Of a stretch of DNA of 64,000 bases, positions 18,188 through 26,751 are shown in pieces. The notes under the pieces were generated by a model, which was given only the letters and a program-made list of their open reading frames with translations, made no database searches and was not told the DNA's origin. The position numbers and the translations under genes are program-made. This DNA comes from CACIIZ01 sp045565285 (lineage in GTDB: Bacteria; Pseudomonadota; Alphaproteobacteria; Rhodobacterales; Rhodobacteraceae): contig JBJLFR010000034.1 of assembly GCA_045565285.1 (NCBI GenBank), positions 1-64,000 on the forward strand, written 5' to 3'. The stretch's first letter is position 1, and every line of letters starts with the position of its first letter.

Positions 18188-19195
18188 CTACCAGTTGTAA
18201 TTAATAGGAATACTTTTTCTTTCCTTAAGAGATTTGTAAGCAGCATCTGCTATCGCTAAAGCTTTGAAACCGTCTTCAAAACCTACATCAGTAGAACTAT
18301 TTTGTTTTATAGATTTTATGAAAGATTTTAACTGCAAAGAAAAAGCTTCCTTATATCTTTCTATAAAAAAATATAAATAAGGTGAAGAGGTTTCCGAACC
18401 CTCTTTTTTATAAATTTTAGTTTGATCTATATTATGATTTCCACTTTGAAGCATCCCATTAGATCCGAGTAACTCTACTCTTTGATCATAACCATAAACA
18501 GCAGTCCTAGAATTATTAATAAAGCATTGTTTTCCATCACTACAAGTAAGGATAAACATAGCTGAATCATAATCATTAATTTTATTCATCATAGTTGGAT
18601 CAATTAATCTTTGAGCTGAAGCAAAAACCTCTACCGGATCATCATCTAAATAAAATCGAGCCAAATCAAAATCATGAATCGTCATATCCCTAAACAATCC
18701 TCCAGCAGATTTATAATACTCCTCTGAAGGCATTTCAGGATCTCGTGAAGTTATTATAACTTGGTTCAAGTGACCAATCCTATTTTCCTTTAATGAATTC
18801 TTGATACTTGAATGACTCGGATCAAATCTACGGTTAAAACCAATTTGAATAGGAAGATCAATTAGTTTAATTCTGTGATAACATTTTCGTATTCTATCTA
18901 AACTAAGATCAATTGGTTTTTCACAAAATACTGGCTTTCCATTTGTTAGAGCTTTCTCTATGTAATCAGCATGCGAAGAAGTTGTCGAAGCTATCAAAAC
19001 AGCGTTTATATCTTTATTATTAAATAATTCAAAATCTTCATTACATAGTTTTGCTCCTGTTTTTTGTGAAACAGTTTTTGCTAAGCTTGTATTTATATCA
19101 TATACAGCTTCTAAAATTACGTCATCTTCTTGCTTCAATATATTCGCATGCATTGAACCAATTCTTCCACAACCAATAAGACCAATTTTTAACAT
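18188..19195 (-). CDS. iolG: Inositol 2-dehydrogenase
   Basis: 335 residues of the Gfo/Idh/MocA family. It starts with LKIGLIGCGRIGSMHANIL, has PVFCEKPIDLSLD, and carries the IolG-specific SAGGLFRDMTIHDFDLARF and AVYGYDQRVELLGSNGM segments with the catalytic Asp and His. It oxidises myo-inositol to 2-keto-myo-inositol with NAD, the first step of the pathway completed by IolE, IolD, IolB and IolC nearby. It heads a leftward operon divergent from iolD-iolE. Confidence 0.92.
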   Translation of the reverse strand: MLKIGLIGCGRIGSMHANILKQEDDVILEAVYDINTSLAKTVSQKTGAKLCNEDFELFNNKDINAVLIASTTSSHADYIEKALTNGKPVFCEKPIDLSLDRIRKCYHRIKLIDLPIQIGFNRRFDPSHSSIKNSLKENRIGHLNQVIITSRDPEMPSEEYYKSAGGLFRDMTIHDFDLARFYLDDDPVEVFASAQRLIDPTMMNKINDYDSAMFILTCSDGKQCFINNSRTAVYGYDQRVELLGSNGMLQSGNHNIDQTKIYKKEGSETSSPYLYFFIERYKEAFSLQLKSFIKSIKQNSSTDVGFEDGFKALAIADAAYKSLKERKSIPINYNW

Positions 19196-19330
19196 AAATA
19201 ACCTCCAATCAAATTAAGATACTAAAATTATTTTAATGACACAATTATTTAAAAAATGGTTTTATTATTCTTGTCTATTTTAATATGTTGCAATAACTTC
19301 AAATCATAAATTTTGGAAGGAAAGTAAATC

Positions 19331-21181
19331 ATGGGAAAAAATACGATCAAATTAACAATGGCTCAAGCTTTAGTTAAATATTTATGCAATCAATATATTT
19401 TAATTAATGGTAAAAAAGAGCAATTGTATGCTGGGGTTTTTGGTATTTTTGGACATGGTAATGTAACTTGTTTAGCAGAAGCTTTAGAACAAGTTAAAGA
19501 GGAACTTCCTACCTGGAGAGGTCAAAATGAACAGTCAATGGCCTTAGCAGGAATAGCTTACTCTAAATCAAAATTAAGACAGCAAATCATGGTTGCAACT
19601 TCTTCAATAGGCCCTGGAGCAACAAATATGCTAACTGCATCAGCTCTAGCGCATGCTAATAGATTACCTATTTTAATAATTTCTGGGGATGTTTTTGCTA
19701 ATAGAAGACCGGATCCAGTGCTTCAACAACTCGAACATTTTAATAATCCAACAATTACTGCAAACGACGCTTTTAAAGCCGTAACAAGATATTGGGATCG
19801 AATTAATCATCCAGAGCAAATAATTCATTCTTTACCACAGGCTACAGCAATGATGTTAGATCCTTCTGATTGTGGTCCAGCATTCATTGGCCTTTGCCAA
19901 GATACACAAGAAATTGCATATGAATATCCAGCAGAATTTTTTAAACCCAAAATTCATTCCATTCCACGCCCTAGAGCTGACAAAAAACATATTGAAGAGG
20001 CTGTTAATACTATCAAATCATCAAAAAAACCTCTTATTATTAGTGGTGGTGGGGTTAGATATTCTAGAGCAAATGAGCTTCTTAAAAATTTTGCTACACA
20101 ATTAAATATACCTGTTTCTGAAACAATTGCAGGCAAAGGAACTTTAACACATGATAACCACGTAAACATAGGCCCAATTGGCGTTGTTGGTTCAACTTCG
20201 GCAAATTATGCTGCAAAAAATGCCGACTTGGTTATAGCTATTGGTACTAGATTACAGGATTTCACAACTGGATCATGGACGAACTTTAAACATTCTACTA
20301 AATTTTTAAATGTTAATACTTCGAGATGGGATGCAAATAAGCATTTATCAACGCCAGTTGTTGGAGACGCGAAAGCTTGCTTAGAAGATATTTTGATAGG
20401 ATTAAAAGATTTTAAATTTGAGGATACCTGGCTAAATAATACAATAGATGAGTTCTCAAAATGGAATAAGTTGGTTGATGAATTACAAGCCCCAACCAAT
20501 GCTCCCATTCCTACATACGCACAAGTAGTAGGTTTGATAAATAATTCAGCAAAACCAGATTCAACCATGGTTACAGCCGCAGGGGGGCTACCAGGAGAAG
20601 TAAGTAAAGGGTGGAAAGTCAAAGATTTAAATACTTTTGATTGTGAATTTGGTTATTCTTGCATGGGATATGAAATTGCTGGAGGTTGGGGAGTAGCTAT
20701 GGCAACAGAGAAAAAAAGTGTTCCTATTATTCTGGTAGGAGATGGCTCATATCTTATGATGAATTCGGATATATATTCTAGTGTATTATCAGGTCACAAA
20801 ATGATTATAGTTGTTTGTGATAATGGTGGTTTTGCAGTCATTAATAGATTACAGAATTTTAAAGGTAACAAATCATTTAATAATTTGATACAGCACTGTA
20901 AAGTTAAAAAACCATTCGCAGTTGATTTCTCACAACATGCTGAATCAATGGGCGCTTTAGTAAGACACTGTGAAAATTTATCAGATTTGGAAAATGCAAT
21001 AGAATGGGCTTATTCAAATGACAGAACAACCGTTTTATCAATAATAACAGATGCTTACTCATGGACCCCAGGTGATGCTGATTGGGACGTAGGAGTACCA
21101 GAAACTTCAGAAAGACAGGAAGTATTAGATGCTAGAAAACTACAAGATCAAATTAGATCAAATCAAAGGATTGGCGTTTAA
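19331..21181 (+). CDS. iolD: 3D-(3,5/4)-trihydroxycyclohexane-1,2-dione hydrolase
   Basis: 616 residues, a thiamine diphosphate enzyme. The N-terminal YAGVFGIFGHGNVTCLAEAL and the cofactor-activating Glu in WRGQNEQSMALAG are diagnostic of IolD; the C-terminal GDGSYLMMNSD...CDNGGFAVINRLQ is the diphosphate/Mg binding motif. It opens the ring of the diketo-inositol to 5-deoxy-glucuronate. GGAAGGAAAGTAAATC precedes the ATG. The stop is directly followed by the iolE ATG. Confidence 0.97.
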   Translation: MGKNTIKLTMAQALVKYLCNQYILINGKKEQLYAGVFGIFGHGNVTCLAEALEQVKEELPTWRGQNEQSMALAGIAYSKSKLRQQIMVATSSIGPGATNMLTASALAHANRLPILIISGDVFANRRPDPVLQQLEHFNNPTITANDAFKAVTRYWDRINHPEQIIHSLPQATAMMLDPSDCGPAFIGLCQDTQEIAYEYPAEFFKPKIHSIPRPRADKKHIEEAVNTIKSSKKPLIISGGGVRYSRANELLKNFATQLNIPVSETIAGKGTLTHDNHVNIGPIGVVGSTSANYAAKNADLVIAIGTRLQDFTTGSWTNFKHSTKFLNVNTSRWDANKHLSTPVVGDAKACLEDILIGLKDFKFEDTWLNNTIDEFSKWNKLVDELQAPTNAPIPTYAQVVGLINNSAKPDSTMVTAAGGLPGEVSKGWKVKDLNTFDCEFGYSCMGYEIAGGWGVAMATEKKSVPIILVGDGSYLMMNSDIYSSVLSGHKMIIVVCDNGGFAVINRLQNFKGNKSFNNLIQHCKVKKPFAVDFSQHAESMGALVRHCENLSDLENAIEWAYSNDRTTVLSIITDAYSWTPGDADWDVGVPETSERQEVLDARKLQDQIRSNQRIGV

Positions 21182-22087
21182 ATGAAAGCTCATATTGGAG
21201 TAGCACCTATAGCTTGGTCTAATGATGACCTCCCTGAATTAGGCGGAGAAACTACATTAGATACTTGTTTATCAGAAGCTAAATTAGCAGGTTTTTCAGG
21301 TGTTGAAACTGGTGGAAAATTTCCAAAAACGTCAAAAGAACTTAGACCTATTTTAGATCATCACAAAATATCACTATGCGGAGGATGGTATTCAGGAACG
21401 TTGCTAGACAATAATTTGGAAGATGAGAAATTAAAAGTCAGATCTCAAATGAATTTATTCATTGAACTAAAAGCACCTTGCTTAGTTTATGGAGAGACCG
21501 CAGGCACTATTCAAAATATTCGTAATGCACCATTAAATTCCCGAAGAATTTTAACAAAAGAAGATTTCAAAATTTATGGAGAAAAAATAACTAAGTTTTT
21601 TGAATGGTGTGAAAAAGAAGGGATGCCTTTATCCTTTCATCATCATATGGGTACAGCTATAGAAACTGAAGAAGATTTAGATCACCTCATGCATAATACG
21701 GGTGAAGATGTTAACCTTTTATTTGATCCTGGACATATGGCATTCGCAGGTGGAAATATAATGAATATTATTCAAAAATATGGAAAAAGAATTAACCATT
21801 TTCATGCAAAAGATGTAAGGTATGAGGTTATAAATAATTTAGATAGAGATAATCAAAGTTTTTTAGATGCCATATTAAAAGGAGCATTTACAGTTCCTGG
21901 TGATGGTTCACTTGATTTTAATGAAATAGTTTCTAGCCTTGTGGAAATAGGTTACGAAGGTTGGTTTGTAGTTGAGGCTGAACAAGATCCTAAAGTTTGT
22001 CCCCCATATGAATACGCATGTAAAGGCTTTGACTCCTTATCTAAGTCTTTAAAAAATTCTGGTTATAAAATAGTTAATGAAAATTAA
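21182..22087 (+). CDS. iolE: Myo-inosose-2 dehydratase
   Basis: 301 residues of the TIM-barrel sugar isomerase/dehydratase superfamily. Motifs IGVAPIAWSNDDLPELGGET, FSGVETGGKFP, LSFHHHMGTAIETEEDLD, LLFDPGHMAFAGG and HFHAKDVR supply the expected metal ligands. It dehydrates 2-keto-myo-inositol to the IolD substrate. The ATG abuts the iolD stop without a gap, so the two are coupled. Confidence 0.96.
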   Translation: MKAHIGVAPIAWSNDDLPELGGETTLDTCLSEAKLAGFSGVETGGKFPKTSKELRPILDHHKISLCGGWYSGTLLDNNLEDEKLKVRSQMNLFIELKAPCLVYGETAGTIQNIRNAPLNSRRILTKEDFKIYGEKITKFFEWCEKEGMPLSFHHHMGTAIETEEDLDHLMHNTGEDVNLLFDPGHMAFAGGNIMNIIQKYGKRINHFHAKDVRYEVINNLDRDNQSFLDAILKGAFTVPGDGSLDFNEIVSSLVEIGYEGWFVVEAEQDPKVCPPYEYACKGFDSLSKSLKNSGYKIVNEN

Positions 22088-22092
22088 AACAA

Positions 22093-22278
22093 ATGATCAA
22101 TACTTCTCATCCTTTTTATAAAAAAACTTGGGTTAGGATTGTGATACCCAGTTTTTGTATATTATGGGCTTTAATTGAATATCTAAATGGATCGATAAAC
22201 TGGGCATTTTTTTTTGGAATTGTAGGTTTATATAGTGGGTATAAACTTTTGATAAAATTTAGAAATGATGAAAAGTAA
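22093..22278 (+). CDS. Small two-helix membrane protein of unknown function
   Basis: 61 residues beginning five bases after iolE. Two hydrophobic stretches (IVIPSFCILWALIEYL and WAFFFGIVGLYSGYKLLI) flanked by basic residues predict a two-pass inner membrane protein with both ends cytoplasmic. No ribosome site is obvious, so it may depend on readthrough coupling from iolE. I do not recognise a family. Composition and membrane pattern favour a real gene over chance. Confidence 0.55.
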   Translation: MINTSHPFYKKTWVRIVIPSFCILWALIEYLNGSINWAFFFGIVGLYSGYKLLIKFRNDEK

Positions 22279-22289
22279 AATAAATCAAA

Positions 22290-23072
22290 TTAGGCCAATT
22301 CTTTAGCTAAGTCACCTACTTCAGCACCTCCTGCCATTAATCGCCTTATATCATCACCTTTGAGATCACTGGATGTACCACTACCTATTACTTCTCCAAG
22401 AGAAATAAATGTATACCTATTAGCGATAAGACGTGCATGTATTTCATTATGGGTGATTAGAATTATTGCTATATTACCTAGTTGTTGAACTTTTTTTATA
22501 GTTTTTAATACTTCCATTTGTTGTTTCTGACCTAATGCAGAAGTTGGTTCATCTAAAATGAGCACTTTAGCACCAAAGTATATTGCTCTAGCTATTGCTA
22601 ATGTTTGTCTTTGTCCTCCAGACATAGTACCCACAGGTTGTTCAGGATCCTCAATTTTAATTCCAATTTTTCCCATTTCTTCTATTGCAATACTATGCAT
22701 TTTTTTCATTTTCAGTATGCCAAATGGACCTTTCCCAAATTTTAACTCTCTTCCCAAGAAAAAGTTTCTTGTTACTGAAGTTAAAGCATTAAGAGCTAAG
22801 TCTTGATAAACTGTTCCAATACCTACTTCAGATGCATTACGTGGAGAATTAAATCTTATTTCTTTACCTTCAACTAAAATTTTACCTGATGTTGGTTGAT
22901 GTACCCCTGACAATGCTTTTATCAATGTAGATTTTCCTGCACCATTATCCCCAAGAAGAGCATGCACCTCACCAGGATATACTTTTAAAGATACGCCATT
23001 TAAGGCAGTAAAGGATCCAAACTTTTTAACTAAATTTTGCGTTTCTATTAAAGGTGGTGAATTATATGGCAT
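22290..23072 (-). CDS. Sugar ABC transporter, ATP-binding protein (FrcA-type)
   Basis: 260 residues with a single ATPase domain: Walker A GDNGAGKSTLIKAL, Q-loop YQDLAL, signature MSGGQRQTLAIARA, Walker B VLILDEPTSALG and H-loop ITHN. Single-domain ATPases of this type power carbohydrate uptake with one permease and a periplasmic protein of the ribose/galactose family. It abuts the permease gene (one-base overlap at 23072). Location beside iol genes suggests myo-inositol as substrate. Confidence 0.93.
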   Translation of the reverse strand: MPYNSPPLIETQNLVKKFGSFTALNGVSLKVYPGEVHALLGDNGAGKSTLIKALSGVHQPTSGKILVEGKEIRFNSPRNASEVGIGTVYQDLALNALTSVTRNFFLGRELKFGKGPFGILKMKKMHSIAIEEMGKIGIKIEDPEQPVGTMSGGQRQTLAIARAIYFGAKVLILDEPTSALGQKQQMEVLKTIKKVQQLGNIAIILITHNEIHARLIANRYTFISLGEVIGSGTSSDLKGDDIRRLMAGGAEVGDLAKELA

Positions 23073-24646
23073 TACATATTACCCATAATTCTTTTTCTTA
23101 TATTTTCGTTAAGAATTGCAGAAGCAATGATTACAAGTCCTAGAAACACTCTATAGAAGGAACCATCAATTCCTGGAATATAGAAAAAAGCCTCTTTCGC
23201 AATTCCAAATATAAATGCTCCTATAATAATTCCAATTACTGTGCCAAAACCTCCTGTCATTACTACACCACCAATAACGGCTGCAGCAATTGCTTCTAAT
23301 TCTTTTAAATTTCCGCGAGCTGCATCTGCAGTATTAACTTCAAATACCTGACATGCTGCAAACATAGTCGCGCAAAATGCTGAAAATACAAAAAGTGAAA
23401 TTTTAACTTTTTCAGTTGGCACCCCATTTGCCTTTGCAGCGTTAAGATTTCCACCAGTTGAATATATCCAATTCCCTGCCTGTGTCTTACTAAGTATAAT
23501 ATAGCAAGCAAGAGATAATAAAAGCCATATCATTACACAAGAATAAAGCCCTGGAGCAAACTGATTTCCAAAATTATTAACGTTCCAATCTATAGAAAAA
23601 TAAAGCCAACTAAATATTGGCTCTAATATGTCACCACCAAAAAAATTAGCGATAGGCCTTGCTGTAGGAATAGTATCGATATAAGACTTAGCTACATCTA
23701 CAGATGATACTATTTTTGGGGTAACCGGCTCAATATTAAAATTATCAATTCTTTCTTTAATAGTATTGACCATTGTCTCATTACCTGAGCTAATAGCATT
23801 TTCTAGGGCTCTCTGAAGTGGCTGAATACCTTTCTCTACCATAATTTGAGTTTTGGCTTCAGCAACCCTTTGATAAGTATAAGTTAGTTGATTTGTAAGT
23901 GATTTTATAATATTTTCTGGAAGATTTTCTGCAATTTTCAAAAGTTCATCTTGTGGTAGCATTTTTGCAGATGCTCTCTCTATTTCACCATATCCCTCCA
24001 AATTTATAATATTTTTAATATCTGGTATCTCAGTTACAGTTGTTGAACCTTTTGATTGTTCAGGTCGATGATTGAAAGAACGTAATGAAACCTCAGTTAA
24101 TCCACGTAGTGAAAATAAACCCCCAAGCGTTACTATGAACGACGGTAACCCAGTTTTTACAACTATAAATCCTTGCAGCCAGCCAAAAAATATTGTGAAA
24201 CATAAAGTTATAAACAAGGCACCAAATGGTGATACATTAGGTATATGGAGCAATGTATAGAATTCTAAATTAAAACCATCTTTGAAAGATATATAAGGGA
24301 TAATAATGGTAAACCCCCACCTCAATATCATTGCCATACATGCGCTAGCAAATCCAACCATAGATCCTATAGACAGATCAAATTCACCAGCAATTATTAG
24401 CAAACCAGCACCAAGTGCAATTATACCAAGTTGTGAGATTACTCGAAGATTGTTTCTTATTCCAAGAGCATTAAATCCCTCTCCCGCAAATGGGTTAAAC
24501 GAGAATTCCCCTGTTGGAATTGAGAAATATCCTAACATTCCAAATAAAAGCAACATAACCCCAAGAGGCCCAATTTCTGGTCTACCTACTAGCGAAGACA
24601 GCCAGCTACTTTTTTCTAATCTATCTGCTTCCTGCCGGGCTTTCAT
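23072..24646 (-). CDS. Sugar ABC transporter permease with a large soluble insertion
   Basis: 524 residues, about 150-170 longer than ribose/fructose-type permeases. Residues 25-185 give the N-terminal membrane segments including the family motif LLIIAGEFDLSIGSMVGF; residues 365-520 give the C-terminal membrane half with TGGNLNAAKANGVPTEKVK and AIAAAVIGGVVMTGG. Between them, residues about 190-360 form a hydrophilic, largely helical segment with charged repeats, expected to be periplasmic. The reading frame is open across it, so it is a genuine insertion, not a fusion of two genes. It is part of the inositol-island transporter. Confidence 0.9.
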   Translation of the reverse strand: MKARQEADRLEKSSWLSSLVGRPEIGPLGVMLLLFGMLGYFSIPTGEFSFNPFAGEGFNALGIRNNLRVISQLGIIALGAGLLIIAGEFDLSIGSMVGFASACMAMILRWGFTIIIPYISFKDGFNLEFYTLLHIPNVSPFGALFITLCFTIFFGWLQGFIVVKTGLPSFIVTLGGLFSLRGLTEVSLRSFNHRPEQSKGSTTVTEIPDIKNIINLEGYGEIERASAKMLPQDELLKIAENLPENIIKSLTNQLTYTYQRVAEAKTQIMVEKGIQPLQRALENAISSGNETMVNTIKERIDNFNIEPVTPKIVSSVDVAKSYIDTIPTARPIANFFGGDILEPIFSWLYFSIDWNVNNFGNQFAPGLYSCVMIWLLLSLACYIILSKTQAGNWIYSTGGNLNAAKANGVPTEKVKISLFVFSAFCATMFAACQVFEVNTADAARGNLKELEAIAAAVIGGVVMTGGFGTVIGIIIGAFIFGIAKEAFFYIPGIDGSFYRVFLGLVIIASAILNENIRKRIMGNM

Positions 24647-24671
24647 ATCTCTAACAATTAAGATGTTATTA

Positions 24672-24707
24672 AAAATTAAGGGCGGAAAAGCAAAAGCATC
24701 CCGCCCC
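24672..24707 (-). terminator. Intercistronic GC hairpin after the sugar-binding protein gene
   Basis: On the minus strand GGGCGG (24702-24707) pairs with CCGCCC (24681-24686), with a 15-base loop, followed by TTAATTTTTA. It lies between the binding-protein gene and the permease gene of one operon, so it probably works as a partial terminator or 3'-end stabiliser that keeps binding-protein mRNA more abundant than permease mRNA. Confidence 0.65.
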
Positions 24708-24720
24708 TACTAAATTATTT

Positions 24721-25626
24721 TTATCTATCGATACCGGCAAGGGCTGCAACTGCAGACGCATTTGACTTATCAACAAAACCAGGTCCTGAAGGAATATTTG
24801 CACCAGGTAGAAGTCCTGCACCGTTGTTGTAAAGATGTAGAACTATAATTGGCATATAACCCTGCAGACGCTGCTGCTGATCAATAGTGAATGATACTTT
24901 ACCTGCATTAATTAAGTCCATAACGGGTGGGCTTAAGTCAAAGCAAGAATGATGTAATGACATTCCAAGGTCGTCAATTGCTTCCTGAACTCCTGAACAA
25001 ACGTGCGGACCTACAGAAAGAACTGCATCAATATCTGGATTTGCTTGTAGAGCTGCAGCTGCACGAGTTGGAATAGTTGCTGGATCATTAGAGCTATCAG
25101 CAAGAGTTAACGGTACACTCTCACCATACCCAGCACATCTGTCATTTAATGCTGTATTATTAGATTCTTGAATAAAACATAGACCTTTTGTTGCTCCTTC
25201 AGCCTTAGCGCGCTCACCAGCCTTTTGACCTGCTAAGTATTCAGGTTGTCCTACATGCATCAATGCGCCAACAGCTTTTGATGATTCCAAACCTGAATTC
25301 ATAGTTATAACTGGCACACCTGAAGCTACGGCATCTCGAATAGCCTGACCTAAAGCATCGGGATCTGGCAAAGATACAACTATCCCATCAGGCTGTGTAG
25401 CTGCTGCTGCTGCAATTGAATTGGCCATATCACCATGATCGCCAGATGCTGTAAATATATATTCAAAATCTGCACCTACTGCTCTTGCAGCGTCTTCTCC
25501 ACCCTTTTGTACAACTGGCCAAAAAGGATCAGTTCCCTGTGAGTGTGTTACCATAACATATCGCTCTGCTGATACAGAACTTACTAATGCGAATAATGTC
25601 GCAAAAGCGATAAATAGTTTTTTCAT
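24721..25626 (-). CDS. Periplasmic sugar-binding protein (Peripla_BP_4 family)
   Basis: 301 residues from the ATG at 25626, selected because TAGGGGAG lies nine bases upstream; an in-frame start at 25704 would add 26 residues before the signal peptide. MKKLFIAFATLFALVSSVSA is a clear Sec signal peptide. The mature part is a ribose/inositol-type type I binding fold: MVTHSQGTDPFWPVVQKGGEDAA, DGIVVSLPDPDALGQAIRDAV and PVITMNSG. It delivers a sugar or polyol, probably myo-inositol given context, to the permease and ATPase downstream. Confidence 0.93.
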   Translation of the reverse strand: MKKLFIAFATLFALVSSVSAERYVMVTHSQGTDPFWPVVQKGGEDAARAVGADFEYIFTASGDHGDMANSIAAAAATQPDGIVVSLPDPDALGQAIRDAVASGVPVITMNSGLESSKAVGALMHVGQPEYLAGQKAGERAKAEGATKGLCFIQESNNTALNDRCAGYGESVPLTLADSSNDPATIPTRAAAALQANPDIDAVLSVGPHVCSGVQEAIDDLGMSLHHSCFDLSPPVMDLINAGKVSFTIDQQQRLQGYMPIIVLHLYNNGAGLLPGANIPSGPGFVDKSNASAVAALAGIDR

Positions 25627-25940
25627 TTTTTTCTCCCCTAATGTAAAAATGTAAATATACGAAAAAAGCATATGAGGACTCATATGCAGTTTAAGAGTAA
25701 ACAAGTTATAAAAAAAAAATTCAAGTGCTTTTTGATAAAATTTTGATTACGAATTTGATTAAAATTTTGAAATATTTAATGAAAAGAAAAAAAAAAAATT
25801 ACAAATAAAATTTTCAACTTATAATAATTCTGACTTGACCCAATCCTAAAGTGTTCTAACATCACTATAATATTTATGTTTTTGTATTAAATTAAATTCA
25901 AAAGATAGTATGCAATTTAAAATAATTAAGGGGAGATTAA
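25627..25940. other. Intergenic control region between two divergent transporter operons
   Basis: This 314-base gap separates the leftward sugar transporter from the rightward amino-acid-type transporter. It holds a perfect inverted repeat at 25668-25687 (listed separately), very long A/T runs (for example A13 near 25785), TTGACC at about 25835 with TATAAT at 25866-25871, a credible -35/-10 pair with wide spacing, and AAGGGGAG before the ATG at 25941. I see no small gene in it. Confidence 0.6.
25668..25687. promoter_or_regulatory. Perfect inverted repeat, candidate operator of the sugar transporter
   Basis: GCATATGAG and CTCATATGC are perfect nine-base arms separated by GA, centred about 51 bases upstream of the binding-protein start at 25626. 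Symmetry and position suit a dimeric repressor (LacI or RpiR type) responding to the transported sugar. No such repressor gene is in the window. Confidence 0.5.
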
Positions 25941-26684
25941 ATGTTAAAAAATTTTATAAAAGTTTTATTTGCAATACTCATTGCAACACCAGTATTTTCA
26001 ACTGATTTAGGCGGTCGAATTTTAGATATTGGTTCTGACACCACCTATCCACCACACGAGTCAATAGATCCAAATACCGGTGAAGTAGTAGGTTTTGATG
26101 TTGATGTTGTAGCTGAAATTTGTAAGAAGATAAATTGTAAGCCAAACTGGGTAACTACAGCTTGGGATGGTATATTTGCTGCATTAGCAAACAAGCAATT
26201 TGACATGGTAGTATCTGGGGTAACAATAACAGATGAAAGAGACAAAATTGTAGACTTTTCAGATCCATATATAATTGTACAGCAAGGTATTTTAATGCGA
26301 GTTGAAAATAAAGGTTCAAGCATTGAAGACTATAAATCAGGTAGTTTAAGCTTAGCATCTCAAAAAGGAACAACTAATGCAGAGCTGGGTGAAAAATTAG
26401 TAGGTAGAGATAATTTAAAATTGTTTGATGATTTTCCACCAGCAGTTCTAGCATTACAAAATGGAGATGTAGACGGCGTAATTATTGATAGTACATCCGC
26501 TGCAGCATATGAGCAGGAATTCGCCGGCGAGCTGGCAGTAGGAATTACTGGCTTATCATCTGATCCTCTTGGTTTAGTATTTCAAGAAGGAGATAGTTTA
26601 CAAGATGCTTTCAATGAAGGTCTAGCTGCAATAAAAGCAGATGGCACACTAGACAATTTAATTGTAAAGTGGTGGCCAAATTAA
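25941..26684 (+). CDS. Amino-acid-type ABC transporter substrate-binding protein (SBP family 3)
   Basis: 247 residues. A signal peptide (FIKVLFAILIATPVFS) precedes a family 3 domain: ILDIGSDTTYPPHE, GEVVGFDVDVVAEICKKI, WDGIFAALANKQFDMVVSGV, ITDERDKIVDFSDPY and GVIIDS. These proteins bind basic or polar amino acids; the downstream arginine-pathway-like and carnitine-pathway genes make arginine or a betaine plausible ligands. AAGGGGAG precedes the ATG. It opens a co-directional run of about eleven genes. Confidence 0.93.
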   Translation: MLKNFIKVLFAILIATPVFSTDLGGRILDIGSDTTYPPHESIDPNTGEVVGFDVDVVAEICKKINCKPNWVTTAWDGIFAALANKQFDMVVSGVTITDERDKIVDFSDPYIIVQQGILMRVENKGSSIEDYKSGSLSLASQKGTTNAELGEKLVGRDNLKLFDDFPPAVLALQNGDVDGVIIDSTSAAAYEQEFAGELAVGITGLSSDPLGLVFQEGDSLQDAFNEGLAAIKADGTLDNLIVKWWPN

Positions 26685-26713
26685 AATTCTAATCAATTTT
26701 GTATATAAAATAT

Positions 26714-26739
26714 AAGTGTCTCATTTTTGTGGGGCACTT
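26714..26739 (+). terminator. Intercistronic hairpin after the SBP gene
   Basis: AAGTGTCTCA pairs with TGGGGCACTT over ten positions, two of them G-U wobbles in RNA, with a six-base loop. It begins 30 bases after the SBP stop and ends 12 bases before the permease ATG, without a strong T-tract. It is likely to protect the SBP mRNA 3' end or to attenuate permease expression. Confidence 0.5.
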
Positions 26740-26751
26740 TCAAAATTATCC

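Noticed and set aside
18163..18246. N-terminal extension of the HpcH/HpaI aldolase
   Set aside because: It overlaps iolG, does not resemble the family N-terminus, and the ATG at 18162 has its own ribosome site.
20206..20622. A 138-codon minus-strand open frame inside iolD
   Set aside because: Antisense to conserved iolD sequence; composition follows the complementary coding strand.
24306..24713. A 135-codon plus-strand open frame over the permease start and hairpin
   Set aside because: It crosses the permease 5' end and the terminator-like hairpin antisense, with no domain content.
25627..25704. N-terminal extension of the sugar-binding protein
   Set aside because: It would bury the signal peptide; the ATG at 25626 follows a strong ribosome site, and the extension contains the palindromic operator candidate.
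26716..26751. GTG start extending the amino-acid permease
   Set aside because: The GTG lies inside the intercistronic hairpin and adds residues with no family similarity.
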